11,354 nucleotides of DNA, from NCBI GenBank assembly GCA_031281685.1, contig JAITFA010000030.1, positions 1 to 11,354 of the forward strand. Direction: 5' to 3'. The notes beneath the pieces were generated by a model, which saw only the letters and a list, made by a program, of their open reading frames with translations, was not told the origin of the DNA and did not search any database. Positions 1 through 7,213 of this stretch are shown piece by piece. Each line of letters begins with the position of its first letter. Position 1 is the first letter of the stretch. This DNA is from Treponema sp. (GTDB lineage Bacteria; Spirochaetota; Spirochaetia; Treponematales; Breznakiellaceae). The position numbers and the translations under genes are program-made.

Positions 1-1077
1 ATACTGGATCAATCTTCGTAGCGCGTGGAGGAAGAGTTCGGCCTCCTCGCCAATCTCGAAATCAGCGGCGGTTGAAATCCGCAGGCTCGGCATACCAACG
101 CTTGAGTAATCCATCATTGACTCTGGCACCACTGCCTCTGACACCGCGTGAGACGCTTCAATGGCGTGGGTCTCTGGCACCATCGTTACCTCTGACACCG
201 CGTGGGACGCTTCGACGGCATGGGACTCTGGCACCGCGTGGGAGGGTTCGGCGGAGTGGCGGATCAGCCCGCCCGCGTCTGGCACCGTATGGGACACTGC
301 GGCGGCATGGGCCTCTGACACCATCTCTGGTACGGCCTAGGGCGCTTCAGTGGTGTGGCGGATCGTCCTGCCCGCGTCTGGTACCATTGTTGTCTCTGGC
401 ATCGCATGGGGCGCTTCAGTGGCGTGCATCACTGCATCTGACACCACTGTCTCTGGCATCGCATGGGGCGCTTCAGTGGCATGGGTCTCTGGCACCACTG
501 TCTCTGTCTCTGGCATCACATGGGACGCTTTCGCGGCGCAGCGGATCAGCCTGCCCGCGTGTGGCACCGTATGGGTATCTGGCACCCCATGGGACACTTC
601 GGCAGCGTAACGGATCAGCCTGCCCGCGTCTGGCACCGTATGGGTCTCTGACACCGCATGAGTCTCTGGCACCGCGTGGGACACTTCGGCGGTGTGACGG
701 ATCAGCCTGCCCGCGTCTTCCTCCAAGCGTATTTCGGTAATACGAATATGCTTCTTCCGGCGATGGAACATAATGTCAATGCCAGCGTCAACGCCGAGCT
801 TCACGGACAGGCGCGAAAGCGCATGACCGTCAAGCAAAGCCAGCACGCTCACGTTTCGCTCATACACAGCCTCCCGTATGATAGAGCCGTGTAGTCCCTG
901 AATGAGCAGGTACGCTTTTCGTGCTGCTAATGTATTGAGCAGGGGAACCGCGCCGCTTTCTCCCCGACACACCGGACATGAGACAGCGGCGTTATTGTTC
1001 ACCGCGCAGGCGCAGAACGCCTTGGTCTCCGAGGGGAACCGAATCCGTACTTCAAGAGCGATGTAAGACTTGTACAT
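1..1077 (-). pseudogene. GatB-like (Asp/Glu-tRNA amidotransferase subunit B) paralogue, degenerate, repeat-expanded and interrupted by TAG; 3' end beyond window
   Basis: GatB works with GatA and GatC to convert Glu-tRNA(Gln) or Asp-tRNA(Asn) to the amide form. This frame starts MYKSYIALEV, the usual GatB start. It keeps a CxC...CPxC zinc-type quartet (Cys22, 24, 34, 37) and ends its first segment in LEEDAGRLIR (residues 118-127). After the repeats, past the stop, the same frame reads DYSSVGMPSLRISTAAD and then EIGEEAELFLHALRRLIQY, up to position 1. That matches the GatB segment normally written DYNRxGxPLxEIVTEPD and onwards. About 190 residues of repeats (about 120-717) replace a short loop. 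A TAG at 337-339 is the only stop in the frame. The family's DRKNYFYPDLPKGYQISQ block is replaced by unrelated sequence from residue 73, and the His of LEVH is Arg. No Shine-Dalgarno precedes the ATG. The upstream gene ends 39 bp away. I read it as a decaying paralogue; a functional gatB should exist elsewhere. The gene family is certain; the lack of function is inferred. Confidence 0.85.
118..717 (-). repeat. Degenerate in-frame repeat tract inside the gatB-like gene
   Basis: Five copies of a 20-bp block encode (D/H)AGRLIR or a close variant. On the minus strand they begin at about 717, 630, 561, 378 and 279. They are separated by 87, 69, 183 and 99 bp, all multiples of three. Between them are smaller units encoding SHAVPETHAV, TEAPHAMPET and THTVP, with the nucleotide core TCTCTGGCACC (plus strand) recurring. 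The first copy is the native GatB motif EEDAGRLIRH, so the array appears to have grown from the gene's own sequence. Confidence 0.85.
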
Positions 1078-1117
1078 GGGCTTGATTTAATCAGCGCTGA
1101 CTCAGGCAATCAAGCCC
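1078..1117 (-). other. Hairpin filling the gap before the gatB-like start codon
   Basis: A perfect 9-bp inverted repeat (GGGCTTGAT at 1078-1086 and ATCAAGCCC at 1109-1117) has a 22-nt loop that contains the palindrome TCAGCGCTGA. One arm abuts the ATG of the gatB-like gene, and the other starts inside the TAG of the preceding gene. There is no U-run, so it is not a classical intrinsic terminator. No Shine-Dalgarno is visible. The hairpin could limit translation of the gatB-like frame or act as a weak 3' end for the upstream mRNA. Confidence 0.5.
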
Positions 1118-3060
1118 TAAACTCTGAATCCACTATGCCGCATAGTGCGTAACAACTTCAGGGTATACAACTTGATGTATAGCTTAAGACTATCCTGATC
1201 CATATGTTTCAGCGAAGGCGTATTCTCAATTAAACCATCAGCGATTTCGTTAAGAAAATCCTCATTTATCTGCGATAGCTTATACAGGGGCGCGTTCCGG
1301 CGTAGCCGGTTACGAATCAGTCTATTCATCTCGTCCATTTTCTCATCCTTATTTTTGAAGAGTTTCGCCCACTTCTCGTACAAGCGTATCAGATACCACT
1401 CCAAGGTATAGCCTTCAGGAACCAGTGCGGCCTCAAGTTTGCTACACACCAACTTGAGGGTAACAGGAACTTCTTTTGTAACAGGAATTTCTTTCGAGGC
1501 GGCGGGGTGGGTAGGGATGGATTGCTGACCGCTTCCTGCCTTTTTCTTTTGTTTCTGTTTCCGAAAAAAGATGATAATCGCTCCAATAAAAGGGAACATA
1601 TAGAGAAAGGGCAGTCGTTCCCGAGCCTCGCTTAGCAGGTTTTTTTGATTGAGAAAAAGCAGAGTGGAGAGCGAATAGAGCTTACCCGTATCCCTGTCAA
1701 ACAGCTTGATGAATTCACTATAACCTTCCCATGAGTTATCTATCTCCATGTAGAGCTGGGATATCTGTTTATACTCCAGCATCGCGGCAAGGGGCGGAAT
1801 CAGGGAATAGAGGTAACGCCAGAGTACAATCTCAAACACGCTAGGATTGGTCATGGATTCTTCGGTTTCATATTCCAGCAAGACATCTTCCCAGTGGTCA
1901 ACAATCGCGTTTTTGAGGATCGGCCGAGCGTCAAGCAGATAGCGAACACAGAGCAGGGGCAACTTCTGTTTCAGGATATACCATCGCTCATTATTTTTTT
2001 GATCAGTGAGAGTGATGAGCAGGGGAGCCTTGTCTTCTTTCGCCGTACCTATTTCATCAAAGTAGTCGGACAGTTCTTGGTGGGTGTAATGTTTTATCAA
2101 CAGTGGCCGGCCATCGCTGCCTATGAAGTTGGCGATCTGTCCAGCCTTAAACAAATAGGGTGTTCTCCCAAGCAAGACAAGCAACTCCTTAAAGGCCTCT
2201 TCTTTATCTTTTCTCTTTCTAGCGATTTTGTTATAAAACGCGTTGTATTGTTCTATTATATAGGCGGCTTGCAGAACCGTACTCTCGTCAGGGGAAAGTA
2301 TTTTTTTGTTTTGCAGATCATTCTTTACTTCACCGCAGAAAGAAAGCCATAGGAGATATGAGCTTTCTTCGCCTTCCAAGAGATTGTCAGCAACCTCGCC
2401 CGGCTTTTGGATGAGCTTATTCAGCATATCCCGTGGATACTCTTCCCTGTCGTGAAAGTAATGACTGAGCTTTTTCTGAAAAAAATCATGGTTTAACTCT
2501 TTGAGCAGATGATACCGCACCCGCACAAACGCCGCTTCCAGAAAGTCGTTAGCTATCGTTGAACCGAGAAGCAGTATGGAACCAAGTAGTGGATTGGGGA
2601 AACTCATGCTAATAAACGCATCCTGGGGAGGCAGATCTTCCAGTTGCGAAGCAAGGTCATTCACCTCGATAAAGATGAATGCTTCTGGAGGTAAAGAGAT
2701 TTTCAGAGAGAGTTCACTGGGAAACGGGGGAATCATTCCATCTTCCGACGGCTTAAAGTTGGCATGGTAAGCATTGTCTATCAGGGTAATACAGTGCTTG
2801 GGAAGATACAGGTAACGGGACTTACCTTTTTCCTGAATGATACAGGTTCCCGCCTCAGTAAGCTGCTTAAGCTCCTCCCAGAATTTGGGTCTTGTTCCTA
2901 TTGACCAGTTCTTCCATTCCTGATGTTCGCTGGCGTGATGTTTAACATACCGCTCAAGGAAGTCAAGAAACTCATTTACTTCTATGAGAGGAGAATGTTT
3001 CTTTTGCGCGTACCCGGTCAAAATCGAATACAAAGAATAGACATCAGCATTTTGCACCAT
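1117..3060 (-). CDS. Hypothetical protein with one predicted membrane segment (647 aa)
   Basis: I do not recognise this family. I chose the ATG at 3060 because GAAGG lies 5 nt upstream. An in-frame TTG at 3072 would add only MKVI and would overlap that site. The first ~480 residues are mixed helical, rich in aromatic and charged residues, with no visible signal peptide or enzymatic motif. One hydrophobic stretch (about residues 483-499, LPFLYMFPFIGAIIIFF) is followed at once by a basic cluster, RKQKQKKK, which suggests a single anchor near the C-terminus with the basic side in the cytoplasm. A linker then carries a small EIPVTKEVPVT repeat before a helical, Lys/Leu-rich tail. The start is 15 nt after the stop of the CDF gene, so the two are probably co-transcribed and perhaps translationally coupled. 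The long uninterrupted frame makes it a real gene; its role is unknown. Confidence 0.8.
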   Translation of the reverse strand: MVQNADVYSLYSILTGYAQKKHSPLIEVNEFLDFLERYVKHHASEHQEWKNWSIGTRPKFWEELKQLTEAGTCIIQEKGKSRYLYLPKHCITLIDNAYHANFKPSEDGMIPPFPSELSLKISLPPEAFIFIEVNDLASQLEDLPPQDAFISMSFPNPLLGSILLLGSTIANDFLEAAFVRVRYHLLKELNHDFFQKKLSHYFHDREEYPRDMLNKLIQKPGEVADNLLEGEESSYLLWLSFCGEVKNDLQNKKILSPDESTVLQAAYIIEQYNAFYNKIARKRKDKEEAFKELLVLLGRTPYLFKAGQIANFIGSDGRPLLIKHYTHQELSDYFDEIGTAKEDKAPLLITLTDQKNNERWYILKQKLPLLCVRYLLDARPILKNAIVDHWEDVLLEYETEESMTNPSVFEIVLWRYLYSLIPPLAAMLEYKQISQLYMEIDNSWEGYSEFIKLFDRDTGKLYSLSTLLFLNQKNLLSEARERLPFLYMFPFIGAIIIFFRKQKQKKKAGSGQQSIPTHPAASKEIPVTKEVPVTLKLVCSKLEAALVPEGYTLEWYLIRLYEKWAKLFKNKDEKMDEMNRLIRNRLRRNAPLYKLSQINEDFLNEIADGLIENTPSLKHMDQDSLKLYIKLYTLKLLRTMRHSGFRV

Positions 3061-3075
3061 GATTACCTTCAATAA

Positions 3076-4002
3076 TTAGACTTGATGTTCACGCAATCCA
3101 TAGCCTTCATCGTGGCAATCCGCACTGTCTCCAATTGGTTCCACATGAATCATAATATCGTACACTTCTACCCGTTCCTTGATAGCTTTTTCAACTGCTT
3201 CGGCGATTGTATGCGCCTCCCTTACCGTGAGCGTGGGATCGACCTCAATATCAATGTCAATGTCCCAGAGACCAGCGATGCGCCGCATACGAGTGCGATG
3301 AGGATTCCCCGCGCCGCGTACCGAATGAACCGCCTCAAACACAACGTGGTAGGATTCTTTGGTACTACCGTCCATGAGTTCAAGGTTTGTTTCCAGAAAA
3401 ATCTCAATAGCCGCCTTGATCACCCATAGTCCTACAAGGAGCGCCACAACGCTATCAATTGCCCCAATGCCGGTCAGCCGTGAAAGGAACAGCCCCACCA
3501 GCACGGCAAACGAAATGCCCACGTCAGCGACCATGTTCTTCGCGTTTGCCCTGAGCATGGATGAATCAGCCTTGCTCCCCAGAACATACTGGGTCCACGC
3601 AAGGGCAAGTTTACCCGCAATGGAGACGAGCGTTACCACCAGCGCGGCTGTGTCTGGCGCCGGGCGCACATCGCCAGTAAGGAGTTGGGACGCGGAACTC
3701 AGTACGAGCTGGGCGCCGGCAAAAAACAGGGCGAAGGACAGGAGCGCTGTTGCCACGGTTTCCGCCCGGCCATGTCCCCACGGGTGTTCTGCGTCAGCGG
3801 GGCGCGAAATCACTACGGCTACAGCCAGAGACAGCGCCGCGATACACACGTCCACAGCCGAATCAATACCGTCCCCAAGCACAGCAAGGCTTTCCGTGTA
3901 CAGACCAAAGCTGATCTTAAGAGTGGAAAGAAACAGATTCCCCACCAAGGCAATAAGCGAGGCGACTTTGATAAGACGCGCTTTATCCTTTGCTTGGAGC
4001 AT
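3076..4002 (-). CDS. Cation diffusion facilitator (CDF) family metal exporter
   Basis: This inner-membrane antiporter expels divalent metal cations in exchange for protons. With the ATG at 4002 it is 308 aa, normal for the family. Several membrane helices are visible. The loop HPWGHGRAE (residues 73-81) after helix 2 is a family hallmark. The cytoplasmic dimerisation domain runs from about residue 219 to 292, with H-x-TRMRRIAG, DIDIEVDP, AHTIAEAVE and IMIHVEPIG. The helix-2 site reads DGIDSAVD (D47xxxD51) and the helix-5 site reads N156xxxD160. The canonical zinc transporter pattern is HxxxD in both, so manganese or iron is more likely than zinc; that is inference. The chosen ATG has AGAAGG three nt upstream and overlaps the end of mazG by 20 bp. 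A longer frame opening at 4053 adds 17 residues unlike the family. The overlap and the short gap to the next gene indicate an operon. Confidence 0.9.
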   Translation of the reverse strand: MLQAKDKARLIKVASLIALVGNLFLSTLKISFGLYTESLAVLGDGIDSAVDVCIAALSLAVAVVISRPADAEHPWGHGRAETVATALLSFALFFAGAQLVLSSASQLLTGDVRPAPDTAALVVTLVSIAGKLALAWTQYVLGSKADSSMLRANAKNMVADVGISFAVLVGLFLSRLTGIGAIDSVVALLVGLWVIKAAIEIFLETNLELMDGSTKESYHVVFEAVHSVRGAGNPHRTRMRRIAGLWDIDIDIEVDPTLTVREAHTIAEAVEKAIKERVEVYDIMIHVEPIGDSADCHDEGYGLREHQV

Positions 4003-4846
4003 GTTCCTTCTCACGGCGCTTGGCTTCGTTCCAGAGATCTTCCATGAGTTCAATGCTTTCTTTGCTCATTTCTCTGTTGCTTTCTTTCATGCGCTGCTCG
4101 ATAAACTTGAAGCGGCGGGAAAATTTACTATTTGCCCGGGTAAGCGCGATTGACGGGTCAACCTTGAGGAAACGGCAGAGATTCACCGCCACAAAAAGTA
4201 CGTCGCCCAGCTCTTCCTCAAGATGGGCTTGCGCGGTTTTTTTACTTTCCTCTGTAGTCTGTTCAGTAAGCGCATCCGCCGCTTCTCTGCTCTCGTTTAG
4301 CTCTTCCTCCAGCTTATCGTAGATGCCTTTCACATAGAACCAGTCAAAACCGGCCTTTGCCGCCTTTTTCTGGAGCTTGTAGGCGCGTTCCAGAGGCGGC
4401 AGTCCCCCATGCACCTCGTCAAGTATTGATTCTTTAGGCGCTCGCCCCTCCTGCTCAACCTTAATCCGCGCCCAGTTCCGCAGTACCTCGTTACTATCCT
4501 TAACCTTCTCACTGCCAAAAACATGAGGATGCCGCCGCACGAGCTTTTGCGAGACAGTCTCAAGTACGTCAGCCACGGAGAAGCGTTCCTCCTGCTCGTG
4601 CATATACGCCAGCATGGTTGTAACGAGGAAGATATCGCCCAGTTCTTCTTTGATATGTTCCGGGTCTTGCTCCCCAATGGCTTCAACACATTCATAGGTT
4701 TCTTCTATTAAATCGCTGCGGAGACTGAGCGGCGTCTGTTCCCGATCCCACGGACAGCCGTCCGGTGCGCGTAAGCGGGCAACAATGTCATACAAGCCTT
4801 TGAAGGCTCTTGTTTCAGATTCAGGTTTTTCTGTTTTTTCTATCAT
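3983..4846 (-). CDS. mazG: MazG, nucleoside triphosphate pyrophosphohydrolase
   Basis: MazG hydrolyses (d)NTPs to the monophosphate and pyrophosphate, which cleans the nucleotide pool and in some bacteria lowers (p)ppGpp. The protein is 287 aa, slightly longer than the usual ~260. Two MazG domains are visible. The N-terminal one has GCPWDREQT (30-38), the magnesium motif EExxE at E48-E49-E52, and ExxD at E68-D71. The C-terminal catalytic one has EELNE (181-185) and EELGD (211-215). RRHPHVFG (104-111) and NWARIK between them are typical. The first gene of the minus-strand string, it overlaps the CDF gene by 20 bp. There is no Shine-Dalgarno before the ATG, and a TATACT box lies only 8 bp upstream, so a leaderless or very short-leader message is possible. 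Identification is firm; the start is the only upstream Met. Confidence 0.96.
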   Translation of the reverse strand: MIEKTEKPESETRAFKGLYDIVARLRAPDGCPWDREQTPLSLRSDLIEETYECVEAIGEQDPEHIKEELGDIFLVTTMLAYMHEQEERFSVADVLETVSQKLVRRHPHVFGSEKVKDSNEVLRNWARIKVEQEGRAPKESILDEVHGGLPPLERAYKLQKKAAKAGFDWFYVKGIYDKLEEELNESREAADALTEQTTEESKKTAQAHLEEELGDVLFVAVNLCRFLKVDPSIALTRANSKFSRRFKFIEQRMKESNREMSKESIELMEDLWNEAKRREKEHAPSKG

Positions 4847-4853
4847 AGGTAAC

Positions 4854-4859
4854 AGTATA
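4854..4859 (-). promoter_or_regulatory. Possible -10 box for mazG
   Basis: The minus strand reads TATACT, five of six matches to TATAAT, 7 nt before the mazG ATG. The -35 position has no good match. If used, transcription would begin at or next to the start codon. The tandem repeat tract lies just upstream, from 4891. Confidence 0.25.
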
Positions 4860-4890
4860 GCGAAAAGACCGATGACTTTGCGACCCCGAG

Positions 4891-5180
4891 GCTTGGGTCT
4901 CTGGCACCAGCGAAAGGCTGGGCAACTGAAACGCTTGGGTCTCTGGCACCAACGGAAGGCTGGGCGACTGAAACGCTTGGGTCTCTGGCACCAGCGAAAG
5001 GCGTGGCGACTGAAACGCCTTTCGCTGGCACCACCGGAAGGCGTGGCGACTGAACCCTTCGGGTCTCTGGCACCACCGGAAGGTGTGGCGGCTGAAACGC
5101 CTGGGTCTCTGGCACCACCGGAAGGCGTGGCGGCTGAAACGCTTAGGTCTCTGACACCAGCGTTTGAGTCTCTGGCACAT
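4891..5180. repeat. About seven tandem copies of a 42-bp unit between mazG and htpG
   Basis: On the plus strand the unit begins GCTTGGGTCTCTGGCACCA and continues CGGAAGGCGTGGCGACTGAAAC. Exact 42-bp units begin at 4891, 4933, 4975 and 5099. The two units from 5017 to 5098 total 82 bp, so the period slips by two bases there. The last copy (from 5141) is degenerate and ends in a partial unit near 5180. The unit is a multiple of three, and several frames are open on both strands, for example VPETQAFQ on the minus strand. I see no start with a ribosome site and treat it as non-coding. It is not a CRISPR, as there are no unique spacers. It shares a 16-bp core with the tract at 118-717. Confidence 0.9.
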
Positions 5181-5210
5181 CTTCAACGTTTTTTTGCCCA
5201 AAAGAGCGTT

Positions 5211-5252
5211 GTCTCCGCCTCAGGGAAACTTGTCTTTGCCTCAGGGAAAAGG
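5211..5252. repeat. Two tandem copies of a 21-bp unit
   Basis: GTCTCCGCCTCAGGGAAACTT (5211-5231) is followed directly by a copy starting GTCTTTGCCTCAGGGAAA (5232-5252). The copies differ at a few positions. The pair lies in the mazG-htpG gap after the 42-bp array. The remainder of this gap up to 5290 shows no gene. Confidence 0.7.
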
Positions 5253-5289
5253 GCGGTTAAGGCGCCGTGAACAGAACGCGACAGGGAGA

Positions 5290-5318
5290 GGAAAGCCACC
5301 CGCATAACGAGTGGCCTC
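5290..5318 (-). terminator. Possible weak terminator of htpG
   Basis: About 20 bp past the htpG stop, the minus strand can form AGGCCAC paired with GTGGCTT around an 11-nt loop, followed by a short TTTCC. The stem is seven pairs with one wobble and the U-run is short, so efficiency is doubtful. Confidence 0.4.
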
Positions 5319-5332
5319 CTACTCAAACTCCC

Positions 5333-7192
5333 CTACAAGGTCAGCAGGCGGTTCAGGCGCTTTACGAAATCAGCGGGGTCTTTGAGCTTTAGCCCTTCCA
5401 CAAGCAGGGCTTGATCGAGCAAAACACCGGCAGTATCGGCAATTCGCGCTTCATCTTCAATATCCTTGATACGGGTAACAATGGGGTGATCGCCGTTTAT
5501 CTCAAGAATGGGCTTTATATCAGGAACCTCAGTCTGTCCCATAGCCTTGAGCATCTGCGCCATCTGGATTGACGGGTCGTTCTCGTCAGCGACGATGCAG
5601 GAAGGAGAATCAAGGAGACGGCGGGACAGTTTCACGTCCTTAACCCGATCCCCCAGCGCTTTCTTGATCCGGTCAATCAGCGGCTGTATCTCCTTCTCAG
5701 CCTTCTTGTCCTTCTTCTTGCCCAGTTCATCGTCAACGCCAGCGCGATTCACAGCCTTGATATCCCATTCCTTGTACTTGCCAATGTGGGGGATAACAAT
5801 GTCGTCGATCTCATCGTCCATGATAAGCACTTCGATCTCTTGGGCAGTATAAGCCTCAAGGAGCGGGGAGGCGCGGAGGGTTTTCTCATCACCGCCGGCA
5901 ATGTAGTAAATGCTCTTCTGCTCGCTCTTCATGCGAGAAACATAGTCGGCAAAGCTCACCCTGCCTTCCTGGGTACTGCTCTTAAAGCGCACCAGTTCGA
6001 GGAGCGAATCACGGTTGCCCCAATCCTGATACAAGCCCTCTTTGAGAGGCCGGTTAAACTCGCCGATGAACGTATCCCACGTTTCCTTGTTGTTCTCCGC
6101 CACGTTCTTAAACTCGCTGAGGAGCTTGTTCACCGAGGCGTTTTTGATGTTGAGCAGAATTTTGTTCTGCTGAAGAATCTCCCGACTCACGTTCAGCGGC
6201 AGGTCTTCTGAGTCAATCACGCCCCGGACAAAGCGTAACCAGCTTGGCATAAGTTCCTTGTCGTCGTCAGTGATAAAGACCCGCTTCACATAGAGCTTGA
6301 CCCCGGGCTTATAGTCCACGTTGTACAGGTCAAAGGGCGCTTTCTTCGGCACATAGAACAGCGTGGAGTATTCGAGCGTGCCTTCGGCGTGGGTATGCAG
6401 GTAAAAGAGCGGCTCATCGCTGTCATGGCCAAGCTGTTTGTAGAACTCGTCGTAGTCTTCTTTCTTGAGTTCAGTCTTGGGCCGCCGCCATAGCGCCGAG
6501 CCAGAGTTAATCTTGTCGGTTTTGGTCTGGCTTGACTTAACCTTGCCCTTATCGTCGTACTCGCTCTGGTCGTAGGTGAGATAGATAGGGAAAGCCACAT
6601 GGTTTGAGTAACGCTTGATGATGTCCTCGATAGACCAGCGGTTTGCGTATTCAACGCCTTCCTCGTTGAGGTGCAGGATCACGGTGGTTCCCTGGGTTTC
6701 ACGGGAAGCGGGCAGGATATCAAAGCCGTCTTTGCCGTCGCTGAGCCACTTCCACGCCGCGCCTTCGCCGGCTTTGCGGCTAATAACCTCGATACGATCC
6801 GCGACCATGAAGGCTGAATAGAAGCCCACCCCGAACTGGCCGATGAGGTTGGAGTTTTTCTTCGCGTCTTCGCTGAGTTTTTCAAGAAAAGCCCGCGTTC
6901 CCGACCGCGCAATGGTTCCGAGGGACTCGATCAGGTCGGTTTCGTTCATGCCGATCCCATTGTCCGCGATGGTGAGGGTCTTCGCATCCTTGTTAAACGA
7001 AAGATCAATACGCGGATCAAAGCTCAGGTTCTTGTACGAATCATCCGCGACCGTCAGGTACTTGAGCTTATCCAGTGCGTCCGAGGCGTTGGACACCAGC
7101 TCTCGCAGGAAAATCTCGCGGTTTGAATAGAGCGAGTGAATGATGAGGTGGAGTAACTGGCTTACTTCGGTTTGAAACTGGCGTTGTGCCAT
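5333..7192 (-). CDS. htpG: HtpG, bacterial Hsp90 chaperone
   Basis: HtpG is a cytosolic ATP-dependent dimeric chaperone that remodels client proteins, often with DnaK. At 619 aa it matches the usual ~620. The N-terminal GHKL ATPase domain is complete. It has NREIFLRELVSNASDALDK (24-42) with catalytic Glu31 and Asn35, DNGIGM (77-82) with the adenine-contacting Asp, the ATP lid GTIARSGT (92-99), and GQFGVGFYSAFMVAD (118-132). GTT after residue 165 closes the site. The middle domain contains LYVKRVFI, LRFVRGVIDSEDLPLNVSRE and the client region after it. The C-terminal dimerisation region ends NRLLTL, without the eukaryotic MEEVD. AAGGAG lies 11 nt before the ATG, a slightly long spacing. It is divergent from the ABC operon. 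Its promoter overlaps a CIRCE-shaped inverted repeat, so heat-shock repression is plausible. Confidence 0.98.
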   Translation of the reverse strand: MAQRQFQTEVSQLLHLIIHSLYSNREIFLRELVSNASDALDKLKYLTVADDSYKNLSFDPRIDLSFNKDAKTLTIADNGIGMNETDLIESLGTIARSGTRAFLEKLSEDAKKNSNLIGQFGVGFYSAFMVADRIEVISRKAGEGAAWKWLSDGKDGFDILPASRETQGTTVILHLNEEGVEYANRWSIEDIIKRYSNHVAFPIYLTYDQSEYDDKGKVKSSQTKTDKINSGSALWRRPKTELKKEDYDEFYKQLGHDSDEPLFYLHTHAEGTLEYSTLFYVPKKAPFDLYNVDYKPGVKLYVKRVFITDDDKELMPSWLRFVRGVIDSEDLPLNVSREILQQNKILLNIKNASVNKLLSEFKNVAENNKETWDTFIGEFNRPLKEGLYQDWGNRDSLLELVRFKSSTQEGRVSFADYVSRMKSEQKSIYYIAGGDEKTLRASPLLEAYTAQEIEVLIMDDEIDDIVIPHIGKYKEWDIKAVNRAGVDDELGKKKDKKAEKEIQPLIDRIKKALGDRVKDVKLSRRLLDSPSCIVADENDPSIQMAQMLKAMGQTEVPDIKPILEINGDHPIVTRIKDIEDEARIADTAGVLLDQALLVEGLKLKDPADFVKRLNRLLTL

Positions 7193-7213
7193 AAGGTAAG
7201 TCTCCTTTTAACA

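Noticed and set aside
337..339. TAG decoded as pyrrolysine or another recoded amino acid
   Set aside because: The TAG lies in degenerate repeats of a decaying gene, with no recoding structure or machinery visible. The neighbouring minus-strand genes also end in TAG (1117-1119 and 5333-5335).
72..740. Plus-strand 222-codon open frame rich in LAPHGTL-like repeats
   Set aside because: It is the antisense of the gatB-like repeat tract. The low-complexity translation and lack of a ribosome site show it is a by-product of the repeats.
3359..4153. Long plus-strand open frame of 264 codons
   Set aside because: It lies opposite the CDF gene and the end of mazG, both firmly identified, and its Ser/Ala/Arg-rich translation resembles no family.
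4891..5180. CRISPR array
   Set aside because: The whole 42-bp unit repeats head to tail with no unique spacers, and no cas genes are nearby.
4821..5201. Minus-strand open frame of 126 codons with WCQRPKRF and VPETQAFQ repeats
   Set aside because: It runs into mazG out of frame and lacks a ribosome site; its composition comes from the repeat.
4785..5270. Plus-strand open frame of 161 codons across the mazG-htpG repeats
   Set aside because: It begins inside mazG on the opposite strand, its body is only the 42-bp repeat, and several other frames there are open too.
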